Counted from the first letter of the stretch, positions 1 to 9,551 are shown. The stretch: DNA of 64,000 nt from Levilactobacillus brevis ATCC 14869 = DSM 20054 (GCF_001433855.1 NZ_AZCP01000002.1:124001-188000), one strand, 5' to 3'. A program made the numbers and translations. Notes: generated by a model from the letters alone, not told the origin.

Positions 1-1020
1 TCCTAAAAGCGTCGTTACCGGCGGTGTGTAAGCCCGTTTGGGACTGGGCCAATCAGGGGCGTACACAGCCGGTTGTCCCGCACCACCAATTAACAACGGA
101 CTGAGATAAATGACTAATTGATCCGCCAAGTCATCTCGCACGAAAGCTGCCTGTAAATGACTGCCGCCTTCAACTAAAAGTGCTTGAATTCCTTGCTGAT
201 AGCATAATGCTGTAATCGCTGCTGGTGACCACGTTGTTCGGGTAAAAACGCGAACCTGCTCTGGTAATTGACGCGTTGCTGGGTGGGTGGTCAACAACCA
301 AATGGGCCCCGGCGCCTTAAACAAGGGTTGACTGGTATCGATATGTTCAATGTCATGAAGCACCACCATCCGAATTGGCACTGGTTCATCTGTTATCGCA
401 TCGCGAATGGTTAATCGCGGATGATCGATAGTTAGCGTCCGCTCACCAATCAAAATAGCTTGTTGCTGTCGTCGTAGCTGTTGACTATCAGCCATCGCAG
501 CTGCTCCTGTCAAATAGGTTCGTTGGGCTTCCGCCTGATTAACCTTACCGTCTAGTGACATAGCATACTTTACAGTCACTTGGGGTCGATGATGCTGATA
601 ATAAAAATTGTAAGCCGTGTTCAGCGCCGTGGTTGAATCCAAAACACTCACAGAAATCCCCGCTGCACGTAGCTTAGAAATGCCGCGGCCAGCAACTAAT
701 GGATTAGGATCGCGTTGTCCAATCACTACCCGACCAACTCCCACTTCAATCAAGCGATCAGCACACGGCGGTGTTTTACCAAAATGGCTACATGGCTCCA
801 AGGTGACATATAAGGTCGCGCCTTGCGCCTGTTGCGGTCGCTGGAGCTGGGCCAACGCATCAATCTCTGCATGCTGTTGACCATACCGATGATGATAGCC
901 CACCGATAAGATTTGCCCATGCTTAACGAACACGGCCCCCACCAATGGATTGGTCCAAGTATGCCCAGAACCCCGGCGGGCCGCTATGACGGCTTGTTGC
1001 ATAAATGATTGTTCCAACAA
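1..1020 (-). CDS. ribD: Riboflavin biosynthesis deaminase/reductase RibD, 3' end cut off by window
   Basis: Bifunctional enzyme of riboflavin synthesis: an N-terminal deaminase acts on the pyrimidine formed from GTP and a C-terminal reductase reduces its ribosyl group. My translation of the minus strand shows the deaminase zinc site HAEIDAL (about residue 50) and TLEPCSHFGKTPPC, followed by the reductase domain, with VEGGSHLQAAF and LIGGAGQP near the cut end. The best start is TTG at 1020, about 7 bases after AGGTGA; an ATG lies six codons further in. The gene follows an FMN riboswitch and terminator, as expected for the first gene of a rib operon. The remaining rib genes would lie to the left of the window. 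Confidence 0.93.
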   Translation of the reverse strand, partial: MLEQSFMQQAVIAARRGSGHTWTNPLVGAVFVKHGQILSVGYHHRYGQQHAEIDALAQLQRPQQAQGATLYVTLEPCSHFGKTPPCADRLIEVGVGRVVIGQRDPNPLVAGRGISKLRAAGISVSVLDSTTALNTAYNFYYQHHRPQVTVKYAMSLDGKVNQAEAQRTYLTGAAAMADSQQLRRQQQAILIGERTLTIDHPRLTIRDAITDEPVPIRMVVLHDIEHIDTSQPLFKAPGPIWLLTTHPATRQLPEQVRVFTRTTWSPAAITALCYQQGIQALLVEGGSHLQAAFVRDDLADQLVIYLSPLLIGGAGQPAVYAPDWPSPKRAYTPPVTTLLG

Positions 1021-1037
1021 TTCTCATTCACCTCACG

Positions 1038-1070
1038 AAAAAAAGGCCCCGCAGTTAAACATGCGGGGCC
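1038..1070 (-). terminator. Intrinsic terminator of the FMN riboswitch
   Basis: On the minus strand a 9-bp GC-rich stem (GGCCCCGCA paired with TGCGGGGCC) is followed directly by eight T. It lies between the FMN aptamer and the ribD ribosome binding site, so it is the expression platform: FMN binding should favour termination before ribD. A separate short hairpin (CACACTT/AAGTGTG, 1112-1129) lies between aptamer and terminator. Confidence 0.9.
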
Positions 1071-1147
1071 CCATTTAATAGTAAGCTAAATAAGATCTCA
1101 TACGAGTTCACACTTAAAAAAGTGTGCACAGAAGTACGACATTAGCG

Positions 1148-1285
1148 TTCGTTTCTTCTCCCATCCAGACTATACTGTCGGTCCCAGACTCACACTGGGT
1201 CAACCACGTTAAACGTGGGTCACGGACTTCAACTTTAAGTTGTCACCGTCGGTCGGGAATTTCACCCTGCCCCGAAGAAATCATA
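1148..1285 (-). promoter_or_regulatory. FMN riboswitch (RFN element)
   Basis: The minus strand carries the conserved RFN blocks in order: TTCGGGGCAGGGTGAAATT, CCCGACCGACGGTGAC, the variable arm, TTGACCCAGTGTGA, GACCGACAGTATAGTCTGG and ATGGGAGAAGAAACGA. These are the FMN-binding aptamer signatures known upstream of rib operons and riboflavin transporters. With the terminator at 1038-1070 it should switch off ribD transcription when FMN is plentiful. Confidence 0.96.
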
Positions 1286-1302
1286 TTCAGTTTTCAACAA
1301 CT

Positions 1303-1331
1303 ACTGTACACCATTTTTTAATTTGCAACAA
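1303..1331 (-). promoter_or_regulatory. Candidate promoter of the rib operon
   Basis: TTGTTG and TACAGT are separated by 17 bases on the minus strand, placing transcription start just before the FMN aptamer. The match to consensus is modest (3/6 and 4/6), so the position supports it more than the boxes do. Confidence 0.45.
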
Positions 1332-1354
1332 CCTTGAATCACTGGCTAAGCCAT

Positions 1355-2017
1355 TTATTTCTTCAGTGATTCATCCAATGCCTCTACATTTTCAATCGGT
1401 CCGACCACCGTTAATACGTCATGCAACCGGACAACATCGGTGGGTTGTGGGGAGATGTTGATCTTCCCTTCATGCTGAATCGCAATTACCGTCAAGTCGA
1501 ACCGCTGCCGCAGGTTCAGGGCAACTAGATCCTGATCGACAAAGTGCGGGTCCGTAATCACGACTTCAGCCAACGTGTACTTGTCACTGAGGTCAATAAA
1601 ATTCAAAATGTGATTGGACAGTAGCTTGCGAACAATCCCATGCCCCATATCCCGTTCTGGATAAGTCACCTGATCGGCCCCCACGCGTTGGAGCACCCGG
1701 CCGTGGTCACTGGTTTCTGCCTTAGCAATCACCTTTTTAGCCCCCAACTCCTTGACTAACATGGTAGTCAAAATGCTGGCCTCCATATTGTTACCAATTC
1801 CCACAATCACGTAATCAAAGGTATCGATATTTAGCCCGCGTAAAACATCTTCATCCCGCGTATCTGCGATTAATGTTTGGGTAGCGATATCCATCATTTC
1901 ATTGACGGGTTCTTCTTTTACGTCCACGGCTAGCACATCTTGGTGTTCTTCTGCCAGCGTCTGGACGACGCTCTGTCCAAATCGACCGAGACCTAAGACT
2001 GCAAAACTTTTCTTCAT
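1355..2017 (-). CDS. ktrA: KtrA/TrkA-type potassium uptake regulatory subunit
   Basis: Cytoplasmic gating ring of a potassium uptake system. The 220-residue protein starts with an RCK_N Rossmann fold (GLGRFGQSVVQTL at residues 9-21, then acidic VDVKEE) that binds nucleotides, and ends in an RCK_C domain from about residue 135. Length and layout match KtrA. It starts at ATG after GGAGGT and lies 12 bases downstream of the membrane subunit gene, so the pair is one operon. Known KtrA proteins bind ATP/ADP and c-di-AMP; that is family knowledge. Confidence 0.93.
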   Translation of the reverse strand: MKKSFAVLGLGRFGQSVVQTLAEEHQDVLAVDVKEEPVNEMMDIATQTLIADTRDEDVLRGLNIDTFDYVIVGIGNNMEASILTTMLVKELGAKKVIAKAETSDHGRVLQRVGADQVTYPERDMGHGIVRKLLSNHILNFIDLSDKYTLAEVVITDPHFVDQDLVALNLRQRFDLTVIAIQHEGKINISPQPTDVVRLHDVLTVVGPIENVEALDESLKK

Positions 2018-2029
2018 GAATGATACCTC

Positions 2030-3382
2030 CTAACCAATCAAAACATTTTCTTCAGGATAACGAATCTTGTTAACTGTGGTTTGCCGCTTAGACAGTGAAT
2101 ATAGCGACGTGAAAATACCTACCCGACCGATGAACATCAGTAACATAATGACCAACTTACCAATCACGGTTAGATGCGGCGTCAATCCCAGACTTAAGCC
2201 CACCGTTCCAAAGGCAGATAACACTTCAAACAGGATGTACTCCAGACCAAAGCCCTTAGGAATTTTCTCAGTTTGCGTCAGAATCAACGTGGCCACGACC
2301 ATGACGATGCTGGCTAAAAAGATCAACAGTAAGGCGCGGTTAATATTACTAGCACTAAAGCGCCGTCGACTAAATTCAACGTCTTTTTTCCCGCGCAATT
2401 GGGCAATGCTTTGGAGCATCAACACACCGAACGTCGTGGTCTTAATCCCACCAGCAGTAGACCCAGGCGTCCCACCAACAAACATTAAGATCATAATCAG
2501 AAAAATACTCCCTGATTGCAGACTATTCGTTGGCACGGTAATCAACCCAGCCGTCCGGGGGGTCACACTCAAAAATAACGTATTGATCGTTCGGTTAAGC
2601 CATGAAGTATGCGCAGGTAGGATCGATAGATTGCGCTCCGTAACCAGTAACAACAAAAAGCCAATAACAAACAAAGCGCCGGTGGTTGTCAATGTCAGCT
2701 TAGAATTGAGCGTTAGCCGTTTGCGTTCGTGAAATAACAGCAGATCGCGCCAGACCAAGAACCCTAATCCGCCACCAATAATCAAAATAATGGTAACTAG
2801 TAGCAGATAGGAATCATTTCGAAAGCGCATTAGACTGTCCCCAAAGACATCAAAGCCGGCGTTACAAAAGGACATGACCGCATGGTAGACCGAGATGTAC
2901 AGCCCCCGCACCCAGCCATAGCGGGGCACAAAGTCAACTGCTAGTAGTAGACTCCCACCAATCTGAAATAATGCCGACAAGCCGACGACATAGGTCATTA
3001 CGCTTTTAGTATCACTTAAATTTTCTAAGTTTAGCGACTCTTTAACCATCAATTGCGTTGACAGGTCCAGGTTGCGCCGCATGAGATTAAATAACAATAC
3101 CGCAAAGGTCATGTACCCTAAGGCACCAATTTCAGCCAATCCTAAAATGATTACCTGACCAAAAATTGACCAGTGTTCCGCCGTATTAACGACCGTTAAC
3201 CCGGTAATACAGGTCGCTGAGGTCGCCGTAAAGACCGTATCAATAAAGGAAGTCCCCCGCATGCCGTTGGTCGCAACTGGTAGGCTCAAAAGCACTGTAC
3301 CAATCGTAATCAAGAAGACAAAGCCCCAGACCATTTTTTTAGAAAGCGTATCGAATAATTGTGACTGCTTAATTTTTTCCAT
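2030..3382 (-). CDS. ktrB: KtrB/TrkH-type potassium uptake membrane subunit
   Basis: Ion-conducting subunit of Ktr potassium uptake. The 450-residue protein is strongly hydrophobic and shows the four pore-loop repeats of the SKT superfamily: TSATCITGLTVV (about residue 55), a second loop near NAGFDVFGDS, SVTPRTAGLI, and SAFGTVGLSLGLTP near the C-terminus, plus the GGTPGSTAGGIKTTT stretch. It is the first gene of the ktrBA operon and is divergent from manA. SD GGAACGGAG precedes the ATG. Confidence 0.93.
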   Translation of the reverse strand: MEKIKQSQLFDTLSKKMVWGFVFLITIGTVLLSLPVATNGMRGTSFIDTVFTATSATCITGLTVVNTAEHWSIFGQVIILGLAEIGALGYMTFAVLLFNLMRRNLDLSTQLMVKESLNLENLSDTKSVMTYVVGLSALFQIGGSLLLAVDFVPRYGWVRGLYISVYHAVMSFCNAGFDVFGDSLMRFRNDSYLLLVTIILIIGGGLGFLVWRDLLLFHERKRLTLNSKLTLTTTGALFVIGFLLLLVTERNLSILPAHTSWLNRTINTLFLSVTPRTAGLITVPTNSLQSGSIFLIMILMFVGGTPGSTAGGIKTTTFGVLMLQSIAQLRGKKDVEFSRRRFSASNINRALLLIFLASIVMVVATLILTQTEKIPKGFGLEYILFEVLSAFGTVGLSLGLTPHLTVIGKLVIMLLMFIGRVGIFTSLYSLSKRQTTVNKIRYPEENVLIG

Positions 3383-3489
3383 GAGTCTCCGTTCCTCTTC
3401 TATTCATCTCAATTCAGCTTAAGCCAAAGATGAACGGAACACAACACTTATCCAACTGAAAATCAGATTTTAGCCCCGGTAGAAAACGC

Positions 3490-3518
3490 TTGCAATATTA
3501 GTGTGAGTTTTCTACACT
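3490..3518 (+). promoter_or_regulatory. Promoter of manA
   Basis: TTGCAA, a 17-base spacer and TACACT lie about 50 bases upstream of the manA start. It is the only good plus-strand box pair in the ktrB-manA gap. Confidence 0.6.
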
Positions 3519-3565
3519 CAAGTTGTCAGAAGCGATTAACCAAAAAAGTTAGAGGAGATGCTTTT

Positions 3566-4534
3566 ATGCCAGCACCCTTATTACTTCAACCCGTTTTCCA
3601 CGAAAAAATCTGGGGCGGATCTCAGCTGAGATCCCGGTTTAACTATCCCATTTTCTCCGACCACACCGGTGAGTGCTGGGGAATTAGTGGTCATCCCCAC
3701 GGATTATCAACGATTAAGAACGGCCGCTATCAGGGGCAAAGCCTCGCAGCCGTTTGGCACGCTCACCCCGAACTGTTCGGCCATCGCGACACGCAACAGC
3801 CTTTTCCGTTGTTGACCAAAATCCTAGATGCCCAACAGGATCTCTCAGTTCAAGTTCACCCCGATGACTCCTATGCGCGAGTGCATGAACACGAACTAGG
3901 AAAAACTGAGTGTTGGTACGTCATTCACGCTGAGCCAGACGCCCAACTCTATTACGGCCACCATGCTCAGACGCGATCACAATTGGCAGCGTGGATTCAC
4001 ACGGGGAACTGGCAGGCCCTATTTCGCCGGATACCAATTAAAACCGGAGATTTCTTTTATGTTCCAGCCGGAACCGTCCATGCGTTAGGCGCTGGCACCA
4101 TGGTCTTGGAAACGCAGCAAAGTTCAGACACGACGTATCGGCTTTACGATTTCGATCGAGTGGACACACACACTCACCATAAACGTCGGCTCCACCTGAA
4201 ACAGGCTATTGACACGATTCAAGTTCCCCACCGCGATCCCGTACTGACAGTAACCACAACAAGCGACCACCATTTTATGCAGACGAATTTCGTTCAAGCT
4301 CCCGCTTTTACTGTCGTTAAATGGGACTTGAACGGAACCCATACTTTTCACCAAGCCGCAACTGACTTTACGTTAGTTTCCGTTCTAAACGGTACGGGAG
4401 CCCTCACCATTGCTGAACAGCCTTACCCATTACGAGCGGGAGATCATCTCATTTTACCGTCAACCGTCACTGACTGGCAGATACACGGCAATCACCTAAG
4501 TTGTATTGCGACGTTACCCGGACCGGATATTTAA
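3566..4534 (+). CDS. manA: Mannose-6-phosphate isomerase, class I
   Basis: Interconverts mannose-6-phosphate and fructose-6-phosphate in the cytoplasm. The 322-residue protein is a cupin-fold type I enzyme of the short Firmicutes class. Zinc ligands are visible in QVHPDD, KTECWY and AGTVHALG, and the N-terminal EKIWGG motif is present. I start it at ATG 3566, 8 to 9 bases after AGAGGAG, rather than at the in-frame ATG at 3503, which lacks a ribosome binding site and lies inside the promoter. It stands alone and converges on rpsI. Confidence 0.95.
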   Translation: MPAPLLLQPVFHEKIWGGSQLRSRFNYPIFSDHTGECWGISGHPHGLSTIKNGRYQGQSLAAVWHAHPELFGHRDTQQPFPLLTKILDAQQDLSVQVHPDDSYARVHEHELGKTECWYVIHAEPDAQLYYGHHAQTRSQLAAWIHTGNWQALFRRIPIKTGDFFYVPAGTVHALGAGTMVLETQQSSDTTYRLYDFDRVDTHTHHKRRLHLKQAIDTIQVPHRDPVLTVTTTSDHHFMQTNFVQAPAFTVVKWDLNGTHTFHQAATDFTLVSVLNGTGALTIAEQPYPLRAGDHLILPSTVTDWQIHGNHLSCIATLPGPDI

Positions 4535-4544
4535 ATCAATTCAC

Positions 4545-4577
4545 AAAAAAATCCCCACCATCGCTGGTGAGGATTTT
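4545..4577 (-). terminator. Terminator after rplM-rpsI, shared with manA
   Basis: AATCCTCACC pairs with GGTGGGGATT and is followed by a run of T on the minus strand. The plus strand has only a short T run, so it mainly serves rpsI. Confidence 0.8.
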
Positions 4578-4598
4578 GCCAATCGTAATATCGAAATA

Positions 4599-4991
4599 TT
4601 AACGCTTGGAGAATTGTGAAGCTTTACGGGCCTTCTTGAGACCTGGCTTCTTCCGTTCTTTCATACGAGCGTCACGGGTCAACAGACCAGCGCGCTTCAA
4701 TGGGCCACGGAAATCTGGGTCAACTTCGAGCAATGCCCGAGCAATCCCATGACGAGTTGCGCCGGCTTGACCGGAGAAACCGCCACCACGCACAGTAACT
4801 AATGCATCGTAGTTACCAAGCGTTTCCGTAACGTTGAATGGTTGTAAGACAACTTCACGAATACTTGCAAATGGAATGTAGTCTTCGATTGCCTTGTTGT
4901 TCATAACAATTTTACCTGAGCCGGGTACTAAACGTACACGAGCAGAGGAGTTTTTACGACGGCCAGTGCCGCGATATTGAACTTGTGCCAA
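4599..4991 (-). CDS. rpsI: 30S ribosomal protein S9
   Basis: Small-subunit protein whose C-terminal tail reaches the P-site tRNA. The 130 residues start [21 protein letters not shown] and end in the basic [12 protein letters not shown] tail with the conserved final Lys-Arg. It lies 13 bases after rplM, the usual Firmicutes pairing, and is the last gene before a terminator. Confidence 0.98.
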   Translation of the reverse strand: MAQVQYRGTGRRKNSSARVRLVPGSGKIVMNNKAIEDYIPFASIREVVLQPFNVTETLGNYDALVTVRGGGFSGQAGATRHGIARALLEVDPDFRGPLKRAGLLTRDARMKERKKPGLKKARKASQFSKR

Positions 4992-5004
4992 TTTGGTTTC
5001 CTCC

Positions 5005-5448
5005 TTAGATTAGGTTAGTGATGTCTAATACTTCTGGCTTTTGAGCTTCGTGCTTGTGGTCTGCACCAGCATACACGTGAAGCTTCAATGCCATTTGGTG
5101 ACCTAAGGAGTTCTTAGGAAGCATACCTTGGACAGAAGTTTCGATCAATTTTTCTGGGTTTTCATCCCGGAAGTTACCAGCAGTCCGTGACTTCAAACCA
5201 CCGGCGAAGCCAGTATGGTGGTAATAAATCTTGTTAGACGCCTTACGGCCAGTTAAAGCAACTTTTTCAGCGTTGATCACGATAACGTTATCGCCAGTGT
5301 CCACGTTAGGGGTGAACGTTGGCTTGTTCTTACCACGTAAGATTGAAGCAACGACTGAAGCAAGCCGACCTAAACTAACATCGGTTGCGTCGACGATGTA
5401 CCATTTGCGGTCAACGTCGTTAGGTTTTGCCATATAAGTTGTACGCAC
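5005..5448 (-). CDS. rplM: 50S ribosomal protein L13
   Basis: Early-assembly large-subunit protein. The mature 147-residue form begins at GTG 5448 ([21 protein letters not shown]), 7 bases after GGAGG. An in-frame extension upstream is open but unlike L13 and falls in the leader, so I exclude it. The family core [21 protein letters not shown] and GMLPKN is present. It is co-transcribed with rpsI. Confidence 0.97.
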   Translation of the reverse strand: MRTTYMAKPNDVDRKWYIVDATDVSLGRLASVVASILRGKNKPTFTPNVDTGDNVIVINAEKVALTGRKASNKIYYHHTGFAGGLKSRTAGNFRDENPEKLIETSVQGMLPKNSLGHQMALKLHVYAGADHKHEAQKPEVLDITNLI

Positions 5449-5526
5449 GTTAAATTCCTCCATAAATCTGTGTTTGTCTGACACCAAGTAAACTTTCCGG
5501 GGCTTATCGTGGGGCAAACAATACCA
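5449..5526 (-). promoter_or_regulatory. rplM 5' leader, possible L13 autoregulatory RNA
   Basis: About 77 bases lie between the predicted transcription start and rplM. The 5' part (TGTTTG) can pair with CAAACA near the ribosome binding site, enclosing a CCCC/CCGG-rich loop. Leaders of this kind regulated by L13 are known in Firmicutes; the match here rests on position and pairing, not on a covariance search. Confidence 0.4.
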
Positions 5527-5532
5527 ACGACT

Positions 5533-5561
5533 ATGATACAAAGTTTTTCCCATAAAGTCAA
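5533..5561 (-). promoter_or_regulatory. Promoter of rplM-rpsI
   Basis: TTGACT and TATCAT are separated by exactly 17 bases on the minus strand, between the end of truA and rplM. Confidence 0.75.
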
Positions 5562-5586
5562 TGATTGTTTGTCCCTTGAACTTAAA

Positions 5587-6384
5587 TTATCGCTGATGTT
5601 GCGGTAATTTTGTCGGATGTTGCGGATCTTCCCCCTGATAATAGACGTGTTTCAAGTACAGTCCGGCCGCCGGCACCGTCCGCCGCGCCTGCTTACGATC
5701 CTTGACCTCATACAAGCGTAAAACATCATGAACCGGTCGGGTGCCCGACCCAATTTCGACTAACACGCCCACCATAATCCGGACCTGGTTGTACATAAAG
5801 CCATTTCCGTAGAATTCAAAAACTAACTCATGATTGGCCTCATCAATGTGGCAAGTGGCTTCATAGATAGTCCGCACGAACGTCCGCGTTTGGGCGCCCG
5901 AGGCAACAAAACTCGTATAGTCATGTTCACCTACCAGATCAGCCAAGGCAACGTTGATCTTTGCCAAATCGACTGGAAACTTCCAATGACCCGTATAGTT
6001 TCGCTTAAAAGGATTACGGAATTCGCCCATGTCCATGCGGTACTGATACCGTTTACCAGAGACATCATAACGCGCGTGGAAGGTCAAGGCGACCTCCTCA
6101 ACCTTTAAGACCTCCATATCCATCGGTAACATGCTGTTTAAGCCCTTGCGCATGTTATCCGCAGGGATGAGAAAGGGAAAGTCGAAATGAACCACCTGCG
6201 CCAAAGCATGGACGCCTGCGTCAGTTCGTCCAGAACCATAAATCACAATTGCCGGATCAGGTTGTTTGGCCATTTTATTGACCACACCGGTCAGTGTACT
6301 CTCCACAGTACGCTTATTGGGTTGCCGCTGGAACCCAGCGAAATTGGTACCGTCATACATTAAAGTGACTTTATAACGTTGCAT
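5587..6384 (-). CDS. truA: tRNA pseudouridine(38-40) synthase
   Basis: Converts uridines 38-40 in the anticodon arm of tRNAs to pseudouridine. The 265 residues open with YKVTLMYDGTNFAGFQRQ and contain the catalytic aspartate in GRTDAGVHALAQV (about residue 55), then GNGFMYNQVRIMVG near the C-terminus. It begins 9 bases after ecfT and is the last gene of the ecf transcript, the standard Firmicutes order. Confidence 0.96.
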   Translation of the reverse strand: MQRYKVTLMYDGTNFAGFQRQPNKRTVESTLTGVVNKMAKQPDPAIVIYGSGRTDAGVHALAQVVHFDFPFLIPADNMRKGLNSMLPMDMEVLKVEEVALTFHARYDVSGKRYQYRMDMGEFRNPFKRNYTGHWKFPVDLAKINVALADLVGEHDYTSFVASGAQTRTFVRTIYEATCHIDEANHELVFEFYGNGFMYNQVRIMVGVLVEIGSGTRPVHDVLRLYEVKDRKQARRTVPAAGLYLKHVYYQGEDPQHPTKLPQHQR

Positions 6385-6393
6385 CTGTTCCTC

Positions 6394-7194
6394 CTACCAA
6401 TGACGAAAAATTAAAATCGCCACAAATCCAAGTAAAAATAATAGCCAAGTGACGGTATCACGCCGTTGCCAAGTTAAGATTCGGTACTGACTCCGGTGTT
6501 CACTATCTTGATACCCCCGCGCTTCCATCGCTGTCGACAAATCCTCAGCACGATTAAACGCACTCATAAATAGGGGCACCATTAGCGGAATTAAGGACTT
6601 GGCTTGCTTGAACAAGCCCCCTTCCCCAAAATCAACGCCTCGAGCACGCTGGGCATTCATAATCTTAGTGGCCTCGTCCATTAGCGTGGGTACAAATCGC
6701 AAGGCAATCGATAACATCATCGCCAAGGTATCAACGGGCACTTTCACCCACCGTAATGGTTTCATCAATGATGCCAGCCCGGTGGCAATGTCTAGTGGCT
6801 GAGTCGATAGTGTCAATAACGTCGACATCATGATAATTAAGAGAAAGCGAACAAAAATATAGCCAGCGTTAATCAATCCATCTTGCGTGACATTAATAAA
6901 GGCCCAGTGGAAATACGTGTGTCCCCCAGCTGGACTGAATAAGAGCTGCAACACGACCGTAAAGACGATTAACCAAAGCAAGGGGCGAATTCCCTTCAAG
7001 AAGAATCCAAGGCTGATTTTAGACGCTAGAATAGCGCCTACTGTAAAAGCAATGAGAATCGCATAACTCCAGATATTGTTGGCCAAGAAAACAACAATAA
7101 TATAGCAAAAGCTCAGCATCAATTTCGCTCGGGGATCTAATCGATGAACCACTGAATCCAACGGTAAATACCGCCCAAAGATAAAATTAGACAT
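6394..7194 (-). CDS. ecfT: ECF transporter transmembrane protein EcfT
   Basis: Membrane scaffold of group II energy-coupling-factor transporters; it joins the two ATPases to exchangeable substrate-binding S components. The 266 residues contain about five hydrophobic segments and both Ala-Arg-Gly coupling motifs ([10 protein letters not shown] and AMEARGYQ) that contact the ATPases. Its start overlaps the end of ecfA2 by 8 bases, implying translational coupling. No S component gene is in the window, so substrates cannot be read here. Confidence 0.96.
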   Translation of the reverse strand: MSNFIFGRYLPLDSVVHRLDPRAKLMLSFCYIIVVFLANNIWSYAILIAFTVGAILASKISLGFFLKGIRPLLWLIVFTVVLQLLFSPAGGHTYFHWAFINVTQDGLINAGYIFVRFLLIIMMSTLLTLSTQPLDIATGLASLMKPLRWVKVPVDTLAMMLSIALRFVPTLMDEATKIMNAQRARGVDFGEGGLFKQAKSLIPLMVPLFMSAFNRAEDLSTAMEARGYQDSEHRSQYRILTWQRRDTVTWLLFLLGFVAILIFRHW

Positions 7195-8059
7195 GATCTG
7201 CCCCCCGCTGGGCCCACTGCTGGGCTAGATAGTCGGCTAATTGATCGGCCGTTAAGGGCTGTTTAGGAAAGGTTAATCCCCGATCACGTAATCGGCGGGC
7301 AAATTGTGCCGCTTGTGGCACATCCAACTGATGGTCTTGGAGCCACTCACGATTACTAAACACATCAGCTGGGGTTCCAAATTTCATGAGGCGACCTTCA
7401 TGCATCACCGCAACTTGCTCGGCATACTGGGCAACATCCTCCATTTGATGCGTCACTAATACAATGGTTAAGCCTTGTTCTTGATGCAATCGGGCAAATA
7501 ATCGCATCATTTCCTGGCGACCTTGGGGGTCCAACCCAGCGGTCGGTTCATCCAAAACCAACACTTTTGGCTGCATGGCTAAGACGCCGGCAATGGCCAC
7601 CCGCCGCATCTGACCACCGGATAACTCAAACGGTGACCGCTCTGCATAACTCTGATCCAACCCGACAGTCGTTAACATCTCATCAGCTAACGCCAGCGCA
7701 TCGGCCTCGGCCATACCGAAGTTCTTAGGACCAAAGGCAATGTCTTGTCGGACAGTCTCTTCAAACAACTGATTTTCGGGAAATTGAAAAACCATACCAA
7801 CATGCTGACGCAGTGGTTTCAAGGCCGCATTGGTTGTCTCCGGGGTAATCGTAAATTCATCAATTTTGATGGTGCCACTCGTCGGCTTTAACAAGGCATT
7901 AAGCTGCTGAATTAGGGTTGATTTACCACTACCCGTATGCCCGATAATTGCGAGATAGCCGCGATCGGGAACCGTCAATGAAACGTCCGTCAACGCAGTA
8001 TGGGCCATTGGCGTACCCGCTTGATAAGTATAAGTTACGTGTTCGAAAGCGATTGCCAC
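7187..8059 (-). CDS. ecfA2: ECF transporter ATPase EcfA2
   Basis: One of two ATPases powering ECF vitamin and metal import. Walker [10 protein letters not shown], signature [13 protein letters not shown], Walker [13 protein letters not shown] and the switch histidine VTHQM are intact. GTG 8059 is preferred over ATG 8065 because GGAGGA abuts that ATG but stands 6 bases from the GTG. Either start overlaps the end of ecfA1. Confidence 0.95.
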   Translation of the reverse strand: MAIAFEHVTYTYQAGTPMAHTALTDVSLTVPDRGYLAIIGHTGSGKSTLIQQLNALLKPTSGTIKIDEFTITPETTNAALKPLRQHVGMVFQFPENQLFEETVRQDIAFGPKNFGMAEADALALADEMLTTVGLDQSYAERSPFELSGGQMRRVAIAGVLAMQPKVLVLDEPTAGLDPQGRQEMMRLFARLHQEQGLTIVLVTHQMEDVAQYAEQVAVMHEGRLMKFGTPADVFSNREWLQDHQLDVPQAAQFARRLRDRGLTFPKQPLTADQLADYLAQQWAQRGADHV

Positions 8060-8874
8060 AGCCATTCCTCCATTTCCGCCGCGGTTTGATACGTCGTCGG
8101 TGGTGTAATTCCCCGCTGACGTAAAGCCGCTTTTAATTTCTCAGTAAAGGGTAGATCTAATCCCATCTCAACGAGTTGGGTACCGCGCTCAAAGATTTGT
8201 GATGGAACTGCCTCGTCTACTAGCCGACCATCATCAATCACCAAAACCCGATCGGCACTAGCCGCCTCATCAATATCGTGAGTAATCGAAATGACCGTTA
8301 AATTCTGTTGCTGACGTAGCTGGCGCACAATTGCTAGCATTTCAATACGACCCTGAGGATCTAACATGCTCGTTGCTTCGTCTAAAATTAGAATTTTGGG
8401 CGCAATTGCCACAATCCCAGCTAATGCTACCCGCTGTTTCTGGCCCCCGGATAAAGAACTGGGTTCTCGCTGGGCAAAACTGGTCATACCTACCTGGGCT
8501 AAAGCAGCTTGTACTCGCGGAACCATTTCATCACGCGAAATTTGACGATTCTCAAGTCCAAAAGCCACATCGTCCTCAACCGTGGCCCCAACAAACTGAT
8601 TGTCTGGATTCTGAAAAATCATGCCAATTTGTTCCCGCACCTGCCAGACAGTTTCCGGCGTTAGCGTGATCCCGCCAACGGTCACACTGCCTTGGGTAAA
8701 CGGCAATAATCCATCTAATGATTTAGCCAGCGTTGACTTACCACTCCCATTATGGCCGACAATTGCCAACCACTCGCCAGCGTGAACGGTAAAACTCACA
8801 TCAGTCAATGCGGGTGCCTGATTCTCATCGTATTGATAGGTTAAGTGATCCACACTAATGATATTTTCTGTCAT
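8035..8874 (-). CDS. ecfA1: ECF transporter ATPase EcfA1
   Basis: Partner ATPase of the ECF module (279 residues). It has Walker [10 protein letters not shown], signature [13 protein letters not shown], Walker [13 protein letters not shown] and ITHDID switch region. It is the first gene of ecfA1-ecfA2-ecfT-truA, with overlapping junctions, and has its own extended -10 promoter after the alpha operon. Confidence 0.95.
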   Translation of the reverse strand: MTENIISVDHLTYQYDENQAPALTDVSFTVHAGEWLAIVGHNGSGKSTLAKSLDGLLPFTQGSVTVGGITLTPETVWQVREQIGMIFQNPDNQFVGATVEDDVAFGLENRQISRDEMVPRVQAALAQVGMTSFAQREPSSLSGGQKQRVALAGIVAIAPKILILDEATSMLDPQGRIEMLAIVRQLRQQQNLTVISITHDIDEAASADRVLVIDDGRLVDEAVPSQIFERGTQLVEMGLDLPFTEKLKAALRQRGITPPTTYQTAAEMEEWLWQSLSNT

Positions 8875-8907
8875 CTTACACCGTCTCCCTCAGCAAAGTC
8901 ACCAGTA

Positions 8908-8916
8908 ATTATACCA
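8908..8916 (-). promoter_or_regulatory. Extended -10 promoter of ecfA1
   Basis: TGG followed directly by a perfect TATAAT on the minus strand, about 35 bases before the ecfA1 start. No good -35 lies at 17 bases, as is common for extended -10 promoters. This suggests ecf-truA can be transcribed separately from rplQ. Confidence 0.6.
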
Positions 8917-8965
8917 AAGTTTTATAAAACCGCGAACCCCCCGCAATCCCCACCAGGTAAAAAAG

Positions 8966-8996
8966 GGTATAAAAAAATCACTAACAAACTAGCGGC
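8966..8996 (-). terminator. Possible terminator of the alpha operon after rplQ
   Basis: On the minus strand CGCTA pairs with TAGTG (one G-U) and is followed by A and seven T. The stem is short, so read-through into ecfA1 is plausible. The rest of the 8875-9137 gap shows no gene. Confidence 0.4.
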
Positions 8997-9137
8997 GCTG
9001 AGGCTTTCGCCCCCATTCAAGCTAGACTCGGGGAATTCCCATCATCATAACGCTCTATACCACATAGTCCTAGTGATTAATTTGAAACTTATTGACCGCG
9101 TTTAGGGACGCGATTACTCCCTGTAACCAATGACTGA

Positions 9138-9521
9138 TTAGTCAACGAATTCCAAGATAGCCATAGCAGCACCATCGCCGCGACGAGGCATTGTCTTCAT
9201 AATCCGCGTGTAACCACCCTTACGATCAGCATACTTAGGTGCTAATTCGCTGAAGACCTTTTGCAATGCGCTGGTAACAACCACATCATCGCCGTCTTCT
9301 TTAACATCAGCAACTACGTTACGAATGAACGCAGCAGCTTGACGCCGGGCGTGCAAGTCGCCTTGCTTACCCAAGGTAATCATTTGGTCAGCCGTCTTGC
9401 GAACTTCCTTAGCGCGTGCTTCAGTCGTTTCGATGCGGCCGTTCAAGATTAAACTAGTGGTCAAATCGCGTAACAAGGCACGACGTTGAGAACTAGTCCG
9501 TTGTAATTTACGGTAACTCAT
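9138..9521 (-). CDS. rplQ: 50S ribosomal protein L17
   Basis: Large-subunit protein near the exit tunnel. The 127 residues begin [22 protein letters not shown] and carry the [10 protein letters not shown] motif, the short bacterial form. It follows rpoA by 30 bases and is the last gene of the alpha cluster. Confidence 0.98.
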   Translation of the reverse strand: MSYRKLQRTSSQRRALLRDLTTSLILNGRIETTEARAKEVRKTADQMITLGKQGDLHARRQAAAFIRNVVADVKEDGDDVVVTSALQKVFSELAPKYADRKGGYTRIMKTMPRRGDGAAMAILEFVD

Positions 9522-9551
9522 AACCAGAAACCCTCCTTTGAGTGTCTAAAA

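Noticed and set aside
2067-2732. Long open frame on the plus strand over ktrB
   Set aside because: It lies fully antisense to ktrB, which has clear KtrB pore motifs; no ribosome binding site or family match.
3503-3565. Longer N-terminus for manA
   Set aside because: It covers the promoter and leader; the ATG at 3566 has the ribosome binding site and gives the family length.
5449-5561. N-terminal extension of L13 or a separate small gene upstream
   Set aside because: The region is the leader and promoter of rplM; the protein sequence is unlike L13.
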